A stretch of DNA of 64,000 bases from Pseudomonas sp. CFII64 (GCF_000416235.1 NZ_ATLO01000017.1:62001-126000), one strand, 5' to 3'; positions 1-8,753 are shown, counted from the first letter of the stretch. The notes: generated by a model not told the origin, from the letters alone. Numbers and translations: made by a program.

Positions 1-277
1 CATCCTGACTGAACACGCTGACGTCGGCGCCAAGCGCTTCGACGGCCACCTGGCCATTGGCAAAACGCAGGGCCATATGGCGTTCGGCAATGCCGCTGTC
101 GCTGAGCAACAAATCAGCGCTGGCGGCACTGCCAATAATGTAGACGGACTTGTCCAGGGCAAGGCAAACCCCCTGGTGCAGACCGTGGGTGATGCTGAGC
201 ACCGGAGTGCTTTTACCCTGGGCCGCTGAACCGGGTTCAGAGCCGGGCATGGAGAGCAAGGAAACGAGGGCTGTCAT
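1..277 (-). CDS. SctD/HrpQ-like type III secretion inner-ring protein, N-terminal part (runs off the window)
   Basis: An open frame starts at the ATG at 275-277 and reads leftward without a stop for 92 codons to the window edge. After a short lead it shows an FHA-like fold signature: a beta-strand with GLHQG, then IGSAASADLLLSDSGIAERH, which fits the N-terminal cytoplasmic FHA domain of SctD proteins (HrpQ, PscD, YscD). In that family the domain precedes one membrane helix and periplasmic ring modules, which would lie outside this window. It follows the 54-residue gene at 406-570 on the same strand by 128 bases. The ribosome site is weak. A general FHA protein is the alternative, but the HrpF/HrpK-like neighbour favours type III secretion. 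Confidence 0.68.
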   Translation of the reverse strand, partial: MTALVSLLSMPGSEPGSAAQGKSTPVLSITHGLHQGVCLALDKSVYIIGSAASADLLLSDSGIAERHMALRFANGQVAVEALGADVSVFSQD

Positions 278-369
278 GATCGAGTTACCCGTGTGGGATG
301 CGCAGCCGGTGGCGCGAAGGACGCCGAGCAAAAACGGTCGATCGAAGCGAAGCGATTACAACAGGCAGA

Positions 370-399
370 CATGCGGACAGCGTTGGCGCTGCCCGCATG
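370..399 (-). promoter_or_regulatory. Strong intercistronic stem-loop between the small gene and the sctD-like gene
   Basis: CATGCGG(A/G)CAGCG pairs with its complement across a four-base loop, giving a 13-pair stem with one G-U pair on the minus-strand RNA. It lies just after the stop of the small gene (406) and before the sctD-like start (277). No T-run follows, so a simple terminator is unlikely. Protection of the upstream message or partial attenuation, giving more small protein than ring protein, is inferred. Confidence 0.6.
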
Positions 400-405
400 A
401 CGACG

Positions 406-570
406 TCAGTTCTGAGGCCGTTGCTTGGTCGCATCGAGCTCAGCTTTCTTGGCTGTGGTCAGCTCGGTAATCTTTGCCGACTTCTCGATAGCCATATCGA
501 AAGTAGCTTCCATCTTTGCGATAGCTGCATCTGCGCCGCCGCCGGAGCTTGCTGGAGGGACTTCACTCAT
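406..570 (-). CDS. Small 54-residue protein of unknown function, type III secretion neighbour
   Basis: The ATG at 568-570 has a very good ribosome site (AAGGAGA, about 6 bases upstream), so I prefer it to the longer frame beginning at 645. The product has a disordered Ser/Gly/Pro-rich N-terminus (MSEVPPASSGGG) and then one alanine- and lysine-rich amphipathic helix over about residues 13-48; it has no cysteine, signal peptide or membrane segment. Size, composition and position as first gene before an sctD-like gene suit an early secreted subunit (needle, pilin or inner rod) or a small chaperone. I do not recognise the family, and it lacks the usual needle-protein pattern. That role is inferred from context only. 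Confidence 0.6.
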   Translation of the reverse strand: MSEVPPASSGGGADAAIAKMEATFDMAIEKSAKITELTTAKKAELDATKQRPQN

Positions 571-678
571 TTTGGATCTCCTTGCATGGATGGGGATGTC
601 TTCAGCCGCTATGCGGCAAACTGATAGAGCATGCGCAACAGTCAATCCTGATAGTGCCAGGCAACTTGTTCATTACCC

Positions 679-706
679 GGAACCCGGACTGCCTTGCACC
701 CATTGA
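679..706 (+). promoter_or_regulatory. Possible hrp box (HrpL-type sigma factor promoter)
   Basis: GGAACC at 679-684 is followed after 15 bases by CCATTGA at 700-706. The known hrp box is GGAACC-N15/16-CCACNNA, so this differs at one position. It points toward the HrpF/HrpK-like gene, whose start is 585 bases downstream, so a long leader would be needed. No convincing gene lies between. Confidence 0.35.
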
Positions 707-1290
707 TAGTACGCAGATGAAATAACTCGACGCTGTGAAAACTTGTGAAAGGTTTGCTGCAGTAAAAGCCATTAAAAATATAACGCGATATCATTTAGCC
801 TTCACTGACTTCAACCTAGTAAACATTAGTGTCGGAAGTTTTTACCGGCAAAAAGTGAACTTTATTTATATTCATTGTCATGTGCGTAACAACCTGCCCT
901 GCAAGGGTTTCACACCTATCAGCGCAAAGGGCAAATGCTGCGAAATCGGTGTGAAGCGGCATGCGCGGTTGTGAAATGTTGTGAAACAAAGACCGTGAAC
1001 CGCCTATATTCATTGGGCTCTGATAGTGTCCCAGCGTATTCAGACGCTGCATGCCTCTGCACCGCCGCAGCCTGTAATTCATTTGAGGCGGCTTGATCAG
1101 ATGCGCACTGCATCACACTTCAAGTATCTGCTACTTGGTCTTTGATCGACCTGGATCATGCACTGAGCAATGCACTACTTGATAACTGACTATTAATAAC
1201 TGCCCATTCATACCCGCTGGATCGATACTTCCTTTCAATCAGCCCGTACCGCACTGTCAGGCTGACCGGTTAAAACAGGAGTTAAAACAT
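707..1290. other. Long AT-rich intergenic region upstream of the translocator-like gene
   Basis: I find no supported gene here. The 79-codon frame at 735-974 has no ribosome site and an unnatural composition. The stretch 730-1010 is clearly more AT-rich than the flanking genes, as is common for secretion-associated loci acquired by transfer. The end of the region carries the ribosome site AGGAGTT ahead of the ATG at 1291. Confidence 0.5.
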
Positions 1291-4200
1291 ATGTCGACTC
1301 GCCCCCTGACTAACACGCCCGATGCCAAACCGCTGACACGGGGAACACCGCCAAAAACCTTGTTCACTTCAGTGCTCAAGAGCAGCGTCAAGAATGCCGA
1401 TTCCTATCGTCCGGCGACGCCCGATGAAAAAGCTCCAGCGCTCAAGGACTATCAGTCCATTGAAGAGCCGGGCACGGTGGCGGCAGACACGGTGCGTTTC
1501 GTCACCCAGGGCGGCGAGCAGGTGTTGGTCAGCAAGTCGTCGAACCCCAAGCTCTATAAACAGGTGGTGGAAGATCGCCCGGCCCTGCAATCGATCAAGC
1601 AAAGCCAGGCCGAGGGTTACTCGCTGGCCGATAAAGACACCGCAGCGCCGGCCACGCTGGGGGATTATGGTTTCATCGGCCCTGCGGACGAAAAAGGCCC
1701 GGGCCTGATTCGCTACACCACTGCGGACGGCAAAAGCGTGATCGTCGCCGAGCAGGATAATCCGGAGCTGTTCAAGCAGGTTAGCGCCGACTTCAAGGCC
1801 TTGACCGGTATCCATGCCAGCGAAGCCGAAGGCTATCAGCGCGTGGCGCCCGATCAGGACGGCCCCGAAAAATTCGGCGATTTCCAGATCATCGGGCCTG
1901 CCGAAGAAGTCGGGCCTGGCGTGGTGCGTTATGTCACTCAGGACGGCAAGAAGTACGTGGTCTCGGAACGGGAAAATCCGACCGTGTTCAAACAGGCCAA
2001 CGATGCCTACGCCACCATGGGCGGGTTGCGCGAAAGCGAAACCGGCGGCTATCGCCGAGCTACGGATAACGAAGTCTGGCCGCCCTACAGCGGCACCGCT
2101 GTCGGCACGGTCGATGAAGTCGGCCCCGGGTTGATCCGCTACAACCACGGCGACCAAAAAGTCATCGTCGCCCGTGATGACAACCCCAAGCTGTTCGACT
2201 ACCTGGCGGCGCTGCAAGGCGTGATCAACGATCCGGCCAAGTCCGGCGATATCAATAAAGCGGTTTCCGGCGGCGCGACCCTGGCTGATCAAGGCACATC
2301 GGTACCCGAACTCAACGACTACAAGCACTTCAACTGGACCGTAGGCCAGGAAGGCGAAACCCTGACTTACGAATTGCACGACGGCACCAAAGTCGTGGTT
2401 TCCAAAGACCTCACCCCCGAGCTGTTCAAGAGCGCGACCACCGCCAACGAAACCTGGGCAAAGATCCACACCAGCGAAGCCGAAGGCTACAAGCTCGCCG
2501 GGGGCAGTGATTTCCTCAAGAACGTCGACATCACCTTCGGCTCGCCGGACGAACTGGGCGATGGCCTGATTCGCTATGAAACCAGCGAAGGCAAAGTGAT
2601 CGTCTCCAAGGAACTCAACCCGCAGCTCTACGATGATGTAGTCGCCAAGTGGGAGGCCTTCACCGCCGGTGAAGTCGACAGCACCCGCAGCGGCTCCAAT
2701 CTGCCGCCGCAGGACGAGCTGGACGTGCTCAATCTGAAGACCGGCGTGAAAGCCGACCCCGATGACGACAAGTCTCCGGAATTGACCGTCAGCGAGCTGG
2801 CCACCAAAGAGTTGCTGGACACCTACCGCGAAGGCGTGAAGAACGGCGATATCCCCAAAGATGACCCACGCGCCAAACTGGTCCGCGCCCTCGAAGCCCA
2901 GGCCGCTTACCAGAACGGTCGCGGACTGACCGGTTATGAAGAAGATCAGGGCGCGTTCGGCGGCACCTGGCGGGTGTTCGATGACAAGCAGACCGAGCTG
3001 TCGTCAGCCGACATGCACGACATCATCGACGGCGGCGCCCTGAAGGATCAGATCAGCACGCTGTTTACCGATCCCACGGTGCAGGCCGACTACAAGGGCA
3101 AGATGGACGGCGCCATCAACCGTCTGCCCAACAAGGATGAGATCAAGCAGAAGTTGCTCGACCTCACCGCCAACCCGGAATACATCGCCTACCTCAAGGA
3201 TTTGCAGAAGCAAGGCAAGGCCCATGAAGCGCAACAGGACCTGAGCGACACCCTGACTTCGCTGTCGCTGTTCGACCCCGCCGCCGCCACCAAAGCTGCG
3301 CAGTCGATCCAGGCCGACGGACTGACCAGCGATCTCAACGACCTGATCGCCGATCCCAGCAAGATCTCCGAAGAAAACAGCGAGCTGGCGACCAAGGACA
3401 TGTTCGGCCTGCTGAAAAGCGTGCTCAAGGGCGAATTGCTCGACCTGCCGCGTCGCACTCAGGAAACCATCGAGAAATTCCTCGAAGAAGGCCTGCAAGG
3501 CAAGGAAAACTCCACGGCGGTGACCAAGGCCCTCAAGGAACTGGGGGATGTCTACAAAACCAATGGCACCATTTCGGCGGACGACATCAAGACCGCCCTG
3601 GCCAAGCCTTACGTACCCATCGCCGAGCGCGGCAAGCTGGGCGAAGTGTTCAGCGCCCTTAACACCAAAGGCGTGCTGGGTTCCATGGGCGCGGGTGTCT
3701 CATTGTTCTCGGGTATTTACCAGTTGGCCGGCAACGGCGGCAAACTGGCGGAAACTCCGCTGCAACGTTTGGCGATTGCCAAGGATTTCCTGAGTTTCGC
3801 CGGGGCGTCCGGGCAGTTCGTCAGGATGGGCGACGCGGTCGCCGACCTGATGGGCAAAGGCGGCCTGGTGGACTTCCTCGGGCTGGACAAAACCGTGCCG
3901 GAAATCTGGGGCAAAGGTGGCGTTCAGGAAGGCAAGATGGAATATCGCCTGACGAAAATGCCTGGCGAGCTGACCACCAAGATCGAACAGGCACTGAAAA
4001 ACGCGCCGGGCTTCGACCCCAGCGATTTGTCGGACACGGCTTCGGTCAACTCGGTGCAGGACGGCATCAGCCAGCATATCGACGACGCCGTGACCGGCTC
4101 GGGTGCCGCCAAACTGGCACCGGGCAAAGCGGCAAAAATTGCCGGTTCAGTCATAAAAGTGGTCGGTCCGGCCACCGACGTGGTGGGCGGTTTTGCCGAC

Positions 4201-4704
4201 ATCGTACTTGGGGCATTCACCATCAAGAGCGGCATCGAAACCGGTGACCCGCTGGCCAAGGCGGCGGGCGGGCTGCAAATTGCTGCTGGTGCATTCGGCG
4301 CCTCGGCGGGCGTCCTGGGCGCGGCGGCGCTGGTCGGCGCAGGTTCGGCGGCAGCGCTGACCGGGCCGTTCTTCCTGGTCGGCGTGGTGCTGGCGGTGAT
4401 CGGCGGGATCATTGGGTATTTCGTTGATCACAACAAGAAACAGAAGGCCAGCGAGAAGGAAAACGACTGGTATCGCGATCTGGCTGCCGACGGGCTTCTG
4501 CAATCGGACTGGGCCGACAAGGTCGAATACGCCCACTATTCGATTCACGAGTACGGCGAGCGTGAGGCGCCCGCCGATGACAGCCTGTTCCGTTTCCAGA
4601 GCGCGGAATGGCAGCACTTCGACGAGACACCGCAGAAAAATGGCTCGTCAAGCAACCGCCTGGATTACGAAAAGCACGTGGAGTTTGGCGACGACAAGCG
4701 CTGA
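1291..4704 (+). CDS. Large HrpF/NolX/HrpK-like putative type III translocator with N-terminal repeats (1137 residues)
   Basis: The start follows AGGAGTT. There is no signal peptide; the N-terminus is Ser/Thr/Pro-rich, as in type III substrates. Residues about 37-460 hold six imperfect repeats of about 72 residues (starting near 37, 106, 177, 249, 328 and 394) with a shared pattern of SEAEGY, a GPADE-like turn, GPGLIRY, DGK-VIV and NPELFKQ. The middle (about 480-790) is charged and helical. Residues about 951-1045 are Gly/Ala-rich and hydrophobic with glycine-zipper spacing and could insert into membrane; a charged tail follows. N-terminal repeats plus C-terminal hydrophobic segments match the HrpF/NolX plan, and HrpK shares that C-terminal type. 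A large toxin or adhesin-like effector is the alternative. Confidence 0.6.
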   Translation: MSTRPLTNTPDAKPLTRGTPPKTLFTSVLKSSVKNADSYRPATPDEKAPALKDYQSIEEPGTVAADTVRFVTQGGEQVLVSKSSNPKLYKQVVEDRPALQSIKQSQAEGYSLADKDTAAPATLGDYGFIGPADEKGPGLIRYTTADGKSVIVAEQDNPELFKQVSADFKALTGIHASEAEGYQRVAPDQDGPEKFGDFQIIGPAEEVGPGVVRYVTQDGKKYVVSERENPTVFKQANDAYATMGGLRESETGGYRRATDNEVWPPYSGTAVGTVDEVGPGLIRYNHGDQKVIVARDDNPKLFDYLAALQGVINDPAKSGDINKAVSGGATLADQGTSVPELNDYKHFNWTVGQEGETLTYELHDGTKVVVSKDLTPELFKSATTANETWAKIHTSEAEGYKLAGGSDFLKNVDITFGSPDELGDGLIRYETSEGKVIVSKELNPQLYDDVVAKWEAFTAGEVDSTRSGSNLPPQDELDVLNLKTGVKADPDDDKSPELTVSELATKELLDTYREGVKNGDIPKDDPRAKLVRALEAQAAYQNGRGLTGYEEDQGAFGGTWRVFDDKQTELSSADMHDIIDGGALKDQISTLFTDPTVQADYKGKMDGAINRLPNKDEIKQKLLDLTANPEYIAYLKDLQKQGKAHEAQQDLSDTLTSLSLFDPAAATKAAQSIQADGLTSDLNDLIADPSKISEENSELATKDMFGLLKSVLKGELLDLPRRTQETIEKFLEEGLQGKENSTAVTKALKELGDVYKTNGTISADDIKTALAKPYVPIAERGKLGEVFSALNTKGVLGSMGAGVSLFSGIYQLAGNGGKLAETPLQRLAIAKDFLSFAGASGQFVRMGDAVADLMGKGGLVDFLGLDKTVPEIWGKGGVQEGKMEYRLTKMPGELTTKIEQALKNAPGFDPSDLSDTASVNSVQDGISQHIDDAVTGSGAAKLAPGKAAKIAGSVIKVVGPATDVVGGFADIVLGAFTIKSGIETGDPLAKAAGGLQIAAGAFGASAGVLGAAALVGAGSAAALTGPFFLVGVVLAVIGGIIGYFVDHNKKQKASEKENDWYRDLAADGLLQSDWADKVEYAHYSIHEYGEREAPADDSLFRFQSAEWQHFDETPQKNGSSSNRLDYEKHVEFGDDKR

Positions 4705-4722
4705 TCCGAAAAACTATCGGAT
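4704..4722 (+). terminator. Weak hairpin at the end of the translocator-like gene
   Basis: ATCCGA and TCGGAT pair across a seven-base loop directly at the stop codon. No T-run follows, so it may be only a stabilising stem. Confidence 0.25.
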
Positions 4723-4752
4723 CTGTTGGAGGCTTGCCCGCGAATCAAGCGG

Positions 4753-4927
4753 CGCGGTGGACCAGATCCACCGCGTAGCAGTTTTTCGCGGACAAGTCCC
4801 CTCCTACCGGTTTTGCCCAGATTCGGCAGGACCGGACTTGTCCGGGAAGGCGTTCGCAGACACAGGGTTGAATCAGGCGAAATGATGTCGGCCAACCCGC
4901 CGCCATCGCGGACAAGTCCGATCCTGC
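4753..4927. repeat. Cluster of REP-type palindromes
   Basis: A perfect GCGGTGGA/TCCACCGC palindrome at 4753-4775 is followed by three copies of the GTAGGA..GGACTTGTCC element: 4787-4808 (inverted), 4825-4849 (direct) and 4907-4927 (inverted, with a base change). The same element recurs near 28.4 and 32.0 kb. It fills the gap between the convergent translocator-like gene and the LysR gene. Confidence 0.8.
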
Positions 4928-4947
4928 AGATTCCGCGTTGGAGAAGG

Positions 4948-5853
4948 TCAGGCGGCGTTCTTGACCGGTTTCAACGACTGCGCCACCAGACTGCCGAACG
5001 ACGCCACGGCGCCCTGCAGGTTGCCCAGGAAACGTGGGTAAATCAGCCACAAGTCCATCACCGGCTTGAAATCCTTGACCGGCATCACCGCCAGTTGCTC
5101 GCGATGGATACTGCGCTCCAGCAACGGGCGCGGCACCAGGCCCAGCCCCATGCCGTCTGCCACCAGCCCCAGCTGCAATTCAGTGCCGAAGGTTTCCAGA
5201 TTGACCTTCAGGCTCAGGCCCTGATCGGCCAGCGTACGCTGCAAACCGGCCCGGAATCCGCAACCATCGGGATTGAGTACCCAGCCCTGCTCATAGCAGT
5301 CAGCCAGCTTGACCGGTTTTTTCGGCAACGCTGATTTGGCACAGACCACCACCAGTTCCATTTTGCCGATGGACTCGCCAATGATGTTCTCCGGGAAGAT
5401 CTTGCCCGCCGGGAACAGCGCTGCAGCGGCATCCAGTTCGCCATTCTCGATCTTGTTGACCAGATGACTGCCCCAACCGGTCACCACCTGCGCGCGCAGC
5501 TCGGGGAATTCATTGCGCATGTATTTCAGCGCATCAAGCAACACCGCGTCGCCAATGGTTTGCGGCACACCAAGACGCAACAGGCCGCTGGGCGGCGTAT
5601 CGCTGGCGACCAGTTCACGCAGGGAATCCATTTCCCGCATGATCGCCAGGCACTTTTGATAAACCTGGGTGCCCATTTGCGTGGGTTTGAGCGGCTTGGT
5701 GTTGCGATCGAACAATTCGACCCCTAACGCCTGCTCGAAATTCTGCACCCGGCGGGTAATCGCCGGCTGGGTCAACCCCAGGGATTGCGCCGCATGGCTG
5801 ATCGACTGGCAACGAATCACCGCCACGAAAGCATCGATATCATCAATTTTCAT
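4948..5853 (-). CDS. LysR-family transcriptional regulator
   Basis: A 301-residue protein with the usual family length. The N-terminal winged helix-turn-helix (residues about 1-60) has the typical SISHAAQSLGLTQPAITRRV recognition pattern, and a periplasmic-binding-like effector domain fills the rest. It diverges from the Rid gene at 6123 across 269 bases, which suggests it controls the Rid/ABC/oxidoreductase run to its right and itself. The inducer cannot be read from the sequence. Confidence 0.9.
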   Translation of the reverse strand: MKIDDIDAFVAVIRCQSISHAAQSLGLTQPAITRRVQNFEQALGVELFDRNTKPLKPTQMGTQVYQKCLAIMREMDSLRELVASDTPPSGLLRLGVPQTIGDAVLLDALKYMRNEFPELRAQVVTGWGSHLVNKIENGELDAAAALFPAGKIFPENIIGESIGKMELVVVCAKSALPKKPVKLADCYEQGWVLNPDGCGFRAGLQRTLADQGLSLKVNLETFGTELQLGLVADGMGLGLVPRPLLERSIHREQLAVMPVKDFKPVMDLWLIYPRFLGNLQGAVASFGSLVAQSLKPVKNAA

Positions 5854-6122
5854 TCAGACCGCACATAAAGAAACGGGAGAGAGATAGGCGAAAAGCATAG
5901 TTGTATTTTCGCTGGGTGGAAAGGTCGGGAACGAGGGACTCGCTACTTGAACGCCGCCGGCGCGGCTCAACAGGCCCAAACCCTCGGTCTGCCAGGCAGC
6001 AGCGAGCACGACCCATTCCAGGCTTCGGTTTTTCCTAAGCACTACCCCGCGCAAATGCTGGTTTCGTCAAATCAGAGGCAGTGTGAAGCTGGGATCATTC
6101 CGTTCCCTGAGAGTCGCCAGGC

Positions 6123-6548
6123 ATGCCTACCCATACTCGTATTCGCATGTTCAACACCAAAGAAACCTACCCCAACCAGTCGTTGGATAACGACCTGTGC
6201 CAGGCCGTACGCGCCGGCAATACCGTGTATGTCCGGGGCCAGATCGGTACCGACTTCGCGGGCAATCTGGTTGGCCTCGGTGACCCGCAAGCGCAGGCCG
6301 AGCAGGCGATGAAAAACGTCAAGCAGCTGCTCGAAGAAGCGGGCTCCGACCTGTCGCATATCGTCAAGACCACCACTTATCTGATCGACCCACGCTACCG
6401 CGAGCCGGTGTACCGCGAGGTCGGGAAATGGCTCAAGGGCGTGTTCCCGATTTCCACAGGCCTGGTGATTTCCGGCCTGGGCCAGCCTGAATGGCTGATG
6501 GAAATCGATGTGATCGCCGTCATCCCGGATGACTGGACTGCCGCCTGA
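6123..6548 (+). CDS. Rid-family (YjgF/YER057c/UK114) protein without the deaminase arginine
   Basis: 141 residues of the trimeric Rid fold, with the conserved QIGTD, GDPQAQAEQAMKN and VKTTTYLID segments. True RidA enzymes hydrolyse reactive enamines or imines using an arginine in the ARLPKD segment near the C-terminus. Here the aligned segment is GLGQPEW, so that arginine is missing and the protein fits the Rid4-7 type groups of unknown chemistry. It is the first gene of a forward run with an ABC ATPase, oxidoreductase, GST, dehydroquinase-like protein and reductase. A role in handling an unstable intermediate or binding a small ligand is inferred. Confidence 0.88.
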   Translation: MPTHTRIRMFNTKETYPNQSLDNDLCQAVRAGNTVYVRGQIGTDFAGNLVGLGDPQAQAEQAMKNVKQLLEEAGSDLSHIVKTTTYLIDPRYREPVYREVGKWLKGVFPISTGLVISGLGQPEWLMEIDVIAVIPDDWTAA

Positions 6549-6576
6549 ATTTCAGCCCCTCTTTATCGGAGCGCCC

Positions 6577-7737
6577 ATGGCGACTGCACACATTAAAAGC
6601 TTTACCCCGGCAATCGATGCCGACCCATTATCGTCGCCGCCGCGCAGCAACGTCGCTGTCCAGCTGGACGGCGTGCTCAAGCGTTTCGGCGATTCCATCG
6701 CGCTGCACAAGGTCTCGCTGAAGATTCAGGAAGGCGAATTTGTCACGCTGCTCGGCCCGTCGGGTTGCGGCAAGACCACCCTGCTCAACCTGATGGCTGG
6801 ATTCGCTGAAGCCGACAACGGCGAGATTTTCATTGATGGCCAACTGGTCACCGAAACCCCGCCGTATCAACGGGAAATCGGCATCGTGTTTCAGAATTAC
6901 GCGCTGTTCCCGCACATGAGCGTGGCGAAGAACGTCGGCTACGGTCTGCGCATGCGCCGGGTGCCCAAGGCCGAAATCGCCGAACGCGTCGAGCAGGCAC
7001 TGGCACTGGTCAAGCTGCAAGGTTATGGCGAGCGCAAGCCGAGCGAGCTATCGGGCGGTCAACAGCAACGCGTGGCCCTGGCTCGGGCGTTGGTGATCCG
7101 GCCCAAGGTATTGCTGCTCGACGAGCCATTTTCGGCACTGGACAAGAATTTGCGGCTGTCGATGCAGATCGAACTCAAGGATATCCAGCGCAAGCTGGGC
7201 GTCACGACGGTATTTGTCACCCACGACCAGAGCGAAGCCCTGAGCATGAGTGATCGCGTGGTGGTGATGTCCGCCGGGCACGTGCGCCAGATCGGCACGC
7301 CCGACGCGATCTATCGCCGCCCGGAGGACCCGTTTGTTGCCAGTTTTGTCGGCGACGTCAACATCCTCCCCGGCCGTTACCTGAGTCGCGACGACCTGGC
7401 CACTCTGGAGCTGGGCGACAGCACGCTGCGTCTGCCCGCCGAGCGGGTTCACGCCCAGGTTGGCGAACGGCTGGATGTTTACGTGCGCCCGGAGAACATC
7501 CGTCTCGGCGCGCTAGGCCCCCACTCGCTGCTCAGCGCCACCGTGGTTACCCATGTGTTTCAGGGCGATCACGTGGACATCCATCTGGACGTGCCGGCGT
7601 TGGGACAACGCCGCCTGTTCGTCCGCCAGTCCGGCCTCGACGCCCTGACCCGCTGGCCTGTCGGCGCTGCCGCTGGCCTGACCTTTGACGACGAAGGCAC
7701 CTGCGCATTCGCGGCCGACGTTCAGCCACCCCAATGA
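6577..7737 (+). CDS. ABC transporter ATP-binding protein, polyamine/opine (PotA-like) type
   Basis: 386 residues from the ATG at 6577, which has a CGGAGC ribosome site; an upstream in-frame start at 6529 would overlap the Rid gene. Walker A GPSGCGKTT lies near residue 60, the signature LSGGQQQR near 158 and Walker B LLLDEP near 179. A TOBE-type C-terminal domain follows (about 290-386). The subfamily serves importers of spermidine, putrescine, iron or opines. No permease is adjacent; its likely partners are the binding protein and permeases at 12.1-14.9 kb. The stop overlaps the next start (ATGA). Confidence 0.9.
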   Translation: MATAHIKSFTPAIDADPLSSPPRSNVAVQLDGVLKRFGDSIALHKVSLKIQEGEFVTLLGPSGCGKTTLLNLMAGFAEADNGEIFIDGQLVTETPPYQREIGIVFQNYALFPHMSVAKNVGYGLRMRRVPKAEIAERVEQALALVKLQGYGERKPSELSGGQQQRVALARALVIRPKVLLLDEPFSALDKNLRLSMQIELKDIQRKLGVTTVFVTHDQSEALSMSDRVVVMSAGHVRQIGTPDAIYRRPEDPFVASFVGDVNILPGRYLSRDDLATLELGDSTLRLPAERVHAQVGERLDVYVRPENIRLGALGPHSLLSATVVTHVFQGDHVDIHLDVPALGQRRLFVRQSGLDALTRWPVGAAAGLTFDDEGTCAFAADVQPPQ

Positions 7738-8753
7738 AGAGCGATTGCATGAGCCAGCTTCCCGAAACGATCAACGCCGTCATCGCCCGCGAACCCGGTG
7801 GACCTGAAGTGCTGCAATGGGTGCAGCGTGCGCTGCCACAGCCGCAAGCCGGGGAAATACTGATCCGCACAGCGGCGGCCGGGGTCAATCGCCCGGACCT
7901 GATGCAGCGCAGCGGCATGCCGATCCCGCCCGGCGTCACCGATGTACTCGGCCTGGAAGCGGCTGGCACAGTGGTGGCGGTGGGCAGTGGAGTTACAGAT
8001 TTCGCACCCGGCGATCGGGTCATGGCGCTGCTTAACGGCGGTGGTTACGCCCAATACTGCGTCGCTGTTGCCACCCATTGCTTACCCGTCCCGGACGGCC
8101 TGTCGCTGGAGGACGCCGCTGGCGTGCCGGAAGCGGCCTTCACGGTCTGGCACAACCTGTTCGAACTGGGCCGCCTGAGCGCGGGTGACACGGTGTTGAT
8201 CCACGGCGCCGCGAGCGGTGTTGGCAGCTTCGCTGTGCAGTGCGCGCAGGCTGCTGGCGCACGGGTGATTGCCACTGCCGGTGGCGCGCAGAAAATTGCC
8301 GCACTGAAGGCGCTGGGCGTCTGGCGGGCCGTTGACCGCGATCAGGAAGACTTTGTGGAAGTGGTCAACGACTGCACAGCCGGGCGCGGCGTCGATGTCG
8401 TGCTCGATAACGTCGGCGGGCCTTATGTGGCTCGCAACCTGGCAGCGATGGCACCCGGCGGACGTCACGTGAGCCTTTCATTTCTGCAAGGGGCGAAGAT
8501 CGAACTGGACCTGCAACTGGTGATGCGCAAGGGCCTGAGCCTTACGTCTTCGACACTGCGACCGAAAACCAGCGAAGAGAAAGCCCGTATCGCGCTTTGC
8601 ATCCGCGAGCACCTGTTGCCGTGGCTGGCGTCAGGTCAGGTCCGCCCGTTGATCCACGCCCAGCTGCCTTTGAATCAAGCCGTCGAGGCGCACCGTCTAC
8701 TGGAGGCCAACGCCAACATCGGCAAGGTGTTGCTGACCGTTGATGCGCTGTAG
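7734..8753 (+). CDS. NAD(P)H:quinone oxidoreductase-like medium-chain dehydrogenase
   Basis: 339 residues of the zinc-free medium-chain family, closest in pattern to the PIG3/Qor group. An N-terminal GroES-like domain (AAGVNRPDLMQRSG) is followed by a Rossmann domain with the nucleotide-binding turn HGAASGVGSFAVQ near residue 160. The zinc-ligand cysteines are absent. The start overlaps the ABC ATPase stop; an internal ATG at 7749 is also possible. It probably reduces an enone or quinone-like intermediate of the pathway encoded here, but the substrate is unknown. Confidence 0.88.
   Translation: MKSDCMSQLPETINAVIAREPGGPEVLQWVQRALPQPQAGEILIRTAAAGVNRPDLMQRSGMPIPPGVTDVLGLEAAGTVVAVGSGVTDFAPGDRVMALLNGGGYAQYCVAVATHCLPVPDGLSLEDAAGVPEAAFTVWHNLFELGRLSAGDTVLIHGAASGVGSFAVQCAQAAGARVIATAGGAQKIAALKALGVWRAVDRDQEDFVEVVNDCTAGRGVDVVLDNVGGPYVARNLAAMAPGGRHVSLSFLQGAKIELDLQLVMRKGLSLTSSTLRPKTSEEKARIALCIREHLLPWLASGQVRPLIHAQLPLNQAVEAHRLLEANANIGKVLLTVDAL

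Noticed and set aside
735..974. 79-codon frame downstream of the hrp-box-like site
   Set aside because: It has no ribosome site and atypical composition; more likely noncoding leader.
1369..2469. 366-codon open frame on the minus strand
   Set aside because: It mirrors the repeat part of the translocator-like protein; composition is typical of a shadow frame.
4753..4927. Regularly spaced repeats considered as a CRISPR array
   Set aside because: Copies alternate in orientation, spacing is irregular and no cas genes are present; they are REP elements.
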